DNA of 7,216 nt, from contig PLGA01000220.1 in the NCBI GenBank assembly GCA_003139735.1, positions 1-7,216 on the forward strand. The letters are read 5' to 3'. The notes below the pieces were generated by a model. The model was not told where the DNA came from. It worked only from the letters and a program-made list of their open reading frames with translations, and made no database searches. This DNA comes from Bryobacterales bacterium (GTDB taxonomy: Bacteria > Acidobacteriota > Terriglobia > Bryobacterales > Bryobacteraceae). Position numbers and translations under genes: made by a program. Positions 5,953 to 7,216 of the stretch are shown piece after piece. Every line of letters begins with the position of its first letter. Position 1 is the first letter of the stretch.

Positions 5953-6318
5953 ATGAAGCGGTTACTCGTATTGATGGCGCTGTTCGCGCTGGCGGCTTCG
6001 GCCGCGGATATTACCGGCACGTGGAAGGCGACGCTGGACATGGGCGGTCAACCCATGGAGCGCACCTTCGTCTTCAAGCAGGATGGCGCCAAGCTCACCG
6101 GTGAGACCACCAGCTCGATGATGGGGAAGTCCACCATCGCCGATGGCAAAGTGGAGGGCGACGCCGTCACTTTCAGCATCACGGGCAATATGCAGGGCCA
6201 GGATATGAAGCTGACCTACAAGGGCAAGATCGTCAGCGCCACGGAGATCAAGTTCGACGTGGACGGCGGCATGGGTGGCGGCGGCCAGGCCATCCAGTGG
6301 GACGCCAAGAAACAGTAA
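5953..6318 (+). CDS. Small exported lipocalin-like/beta-sheet protein, unknown role
   Basis: The protein has 121 residues. A signal peptide is clear: basic MKR, a hydrophobic core LLVLMALFALAA, and a probable cleavage after ASA at about 17. The mature part begins ADITGTW, then shows alternating hydrophobic strands with turns: RTFVFKQDGAKLTGE, STIADGKVEGDAVTFS, MKLTYKGKIVSATEIKF. It ends in a Gly-rich stretch (GGMGGGG, about 105-111). This ITGTWK...DG.KLTG...I.DGKV.GD.V.F pattern is common in small exported proteins of Acidobacteria, often annotated only as hypothetical; a small beta-barrel or calycin-like fold is inferred. No lipobox cysteine is present, so it is probably soluble periplasmic or secreted. 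Its stop codon lies inside the first unit of a tandem repeat, and the gene converges on the GH127-like gene. Confidence 0.78.
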   Translation: MKRLLVLMALFALAASAADITGTWKATLDMGGQPMERTFVFKQDGAKLTGETTSSMMGKSTIADGKVEGDAVTFSITGNMQGQDMKLTYKGKIVSATEIKFDVDGGMGGGGQAIQWDAKKQ

Positions 6319-6370
6319 TCCGAGCCGCGACAGTAATCCGAGCCGCGACAGTAATCCGAGCCGCGACAGT
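6312..6370 (+). repeat. 18-bp tandem repeat, about 3.3 copies, overlapping a stop codon
   Basis: CAGTAATCCGAGCCGCGA occurs at 6313-6330, 6331-6348 and 6349-6366 without mismatch, followed by a partial CAGT. The first copy contains the last codon and TAA stop of the exported protein gene. Because the unit is six codons long, each copy repeats an in-frame CAG-TAA. Sixteen bases of each unit (TCCGAGCCGCGACAGT) are the left part of the longer 30-base repeat next to it. Confidence 0.92.
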
Positions 6371-6384
6371 CATGGAGCGGTTGC
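6355..6384 (+). repeat. 30-bp intergenic REP-like repeat, copy 1
   Basis: It starts TCCGAGCCGCGACAGT and ends ATGGAGCGGTTGC. AGCCGC and GCGGTT can pair (one G-T), giving an imperfect hairpin around a 12-base loop. It is identical to copy 2, 69 bases further on. Degenerate GAGCCGCGAC...GGAGCGGTT units are, from memory, dispersed in Solibacter-like acidobacterial genomes. Confidence 0.8.
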
Positions 6385-6423
6385 ATGGCGGGGCAGGCGC
6401 CGTGTCGGTACTCGACGCCCGAT

Positions 6424-6453
6424 TCCGAGCCGCGACAGTCATGGAGCGGTTGC
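6424..6453 (+). repeat. 30-bp intergenic REP-like repeat, copy 2
   Basis: This is an exact match to the 30 bases at 6355-6384, separated from them by a 39-base spacer. It lies 14 bases beyond the stop codon of the convergent GH127-like gene. The repeat pair therefore fills the space between two convergent genes and could act as a bidirectional transcript-end structure, although no T-tract is present. Confidence 0.8.
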
Positions 6454-6467
6454 CCGCGCCCAGCCCC

Positions 6468-7216
6468 TTATGGCTTGAGCAGCCACACCCGGTACGTCCG
6501 CGCATCCGTGAACGGCGCCAGCGTCAGCTCCCGCGGCTTGCCTGCCACCATGCCCTCCATGCTGTAGGCCTCGGTCCCGCGCCAGTTGCGCGGCAACTTC
6601 GCCCGCGCGTCGGTCAGCATCACCGTCATGCCGCGAGGACCGGCTGCCTGCAAGTCCAGAACGTCCCGATTCAGCGCCTGTTCCAGCGTCAGAACCTGCG
6701 GGCCGCGGAGGATCGCCACGCCATAGGGATAGCTTGGTCCGCCGGGAACCACCCGTGCGGTCACGTCCATGTCCACCTGGATTTCATCGCCCGCCTTCCA
6801 TTCCCGGTCGATCGCCAGAAACTCCCCCGGCGTGCCCTTGTAAGTTTGCCCGCCGGCCGTCGCCGCGAAGCGCGCGGTCCATTCGGGTACGCGCAGATAC
6901 AGCGGGAACCGCCCCGCCTTCGCCGGGCTCAGCGTCAGGACAGCGGTCCCTTCCGCCGGGTAGTTCGTCCTGATATCGATGCCCGTATCGCCCGCCCCCG
7001 TAACCACCGTCGCGTGGCCTGGAACGTAGAACACCACCGCCGCGCCGGCGCCACGCGATCCCCACGCCAGTTGCGGGATCATGGAGATGCCGCGCGGCTC
7101 GCTCGACACGCAGCAGTTGATGCCGGGCGTCGGCGATTTCTTTCCGTTGAGCGGCGTGAAATAGCAGATGTCGCCGGTCCGCGGGTCCTGTGCCCCTAGC
7201 GGGAGTTTATTAGGAC
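6468..7216 (-). CDS. GH127 (DUF1680) beta-L-arabinofuranosidase-like enzyme, C-terminal part
   Basis: The frame is open to the right edge, so the start lies outside; about 249 residues are visible. The GTG at 7109 is an internal valine. The visible N-terminal part reads GDICYFTPLNGKK and then INCCVSSEPRG (about 32-42). In GH127, a Cys-Cys pair at this place supplies a zinc ligand and the proposed catalytic cysteine (C417/C418 in HypBA1). The Glu and Cys that complete the site lie upstream and cannot be checked. After the catalytic (alpha/alpha)6 barrel come beta-sandwich features: PLYLRVPEWTARF, the family's 'lRIPeW' block; then FLAIDREWKAGDEIQVDM; then a C-terminal strand region ending RVWLLKP. 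Members remove L-arabinofuranose or related sugars from plant glycans or glycoproteins, often after export. It converges on the small exported protein, with the repeat cluster between. The sugar specificity of this subgroup is not readable. Confidence 0.82.
   Translation of the reverse strand, partial: PNKLPLGAQDPRTGDICYFTPLNGKKSPTPGINCCVSSEPRGISMIPQLAWGSRGAGAAVVFYVPGHATVVTGAGDTGIDIRTNYPAEGTAVLTLSPAKAGRFPLYLRVPEWTARFAATAGGQTYKGTPGEFLAIDREWKAGDEIQVDMDVTARVVPGGPSYPYGVAILRGPQVLTLEQALNRDVLDLQAAGPRGMTVMLTDARAKLPRNWRGTEAYSMEGMVAGKPRELTLAPFTDARTYRVWLLKP

Noticed and set aside
6312..6453. CRISPR array
   Set aside because: The 18-base units are directly adjacent with no spacers, and only two 30-base copies exist; no cas gene is visible.
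6297..7199. 300-codon plus-strand open frame over the repeats and GH127 gene
   Set aside because: It is made of repeat translation plus the antisense of GH127; the minus-strand frame has the LRVPEW and Cys-Cys signatures.

Overview
The window looks like chromosomal DNA from a high-GC soil bacterium, most likely an acidobacterium of the Solibacter/Bryobacter type. This is an inference. It rests on the gene mix (a TMTC-like membrane protein with TPR repeats, a GH127-type glycosidase, a small secreted 'ITGTW' beta protein, a FucP-like transporter) and on a degenerate GAGCCGCGAC...GGAGCGGTT intergenic repeat of a kind I recall from Solibacter genomes. No rRNA, tRNA or CRISPR was seen, and no stretch longer than 300 bases lacks a gene.

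Layout. Positions 1-333 (+) hold the C-terminal end of an AAA+ ATPase of the Ycf46-like type, cut by the window edge. It converges on a 576-residue polytopic membrane protein with a C-terminal TPR array (361-2091, -). A 206-base non-coding gap follows. Then comes a lower-GC block, about 2298-3815, read entirely on the minus strand: a two-TM protein, an ImmA/IrrE-type zinc protease whose start overlaps the previous gene by 14 bases, a tiny one-TM reading frame with no ordinary start codon, and a C-terminally anchored membrane protein with a strong ribosome binding site. This block looks like a compact, horizontally acquired membrane/protease operon and is the most likely place for something undescribed. 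A truncated transposase tail (3907-4074, -) lies beside it.

From 4126 the high-GC background returns with a plus-strand run: a zinc-ribbon plus ferritin-like (rubrerythrin-type) protein, a 12-TM MFS sugar transporter of the FucP type, and a small exported beta-rich protein starting 2 bases after the transporter stop. The last stop codon is embedded in a cluster of short repeats (6312-6453). Beyond it, convergent on the minus strand, is the C-terminal part of a GH127 (DUF1680) beta-L-arabinofuranosidase-like enzyme that runs off the right edge.

How the genes may work together. The FucP-like transporter and the GH127 enzyme both fit plant or microbial polysaccharide sugar use, but they are convergent and need not be co-regulated. 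The ImmA-type protease sits between membrane proteins with no visible XRE repressor. Its substrate may therefore be one of its membrane neighbours rather than a phage-type repressor, which is inference.
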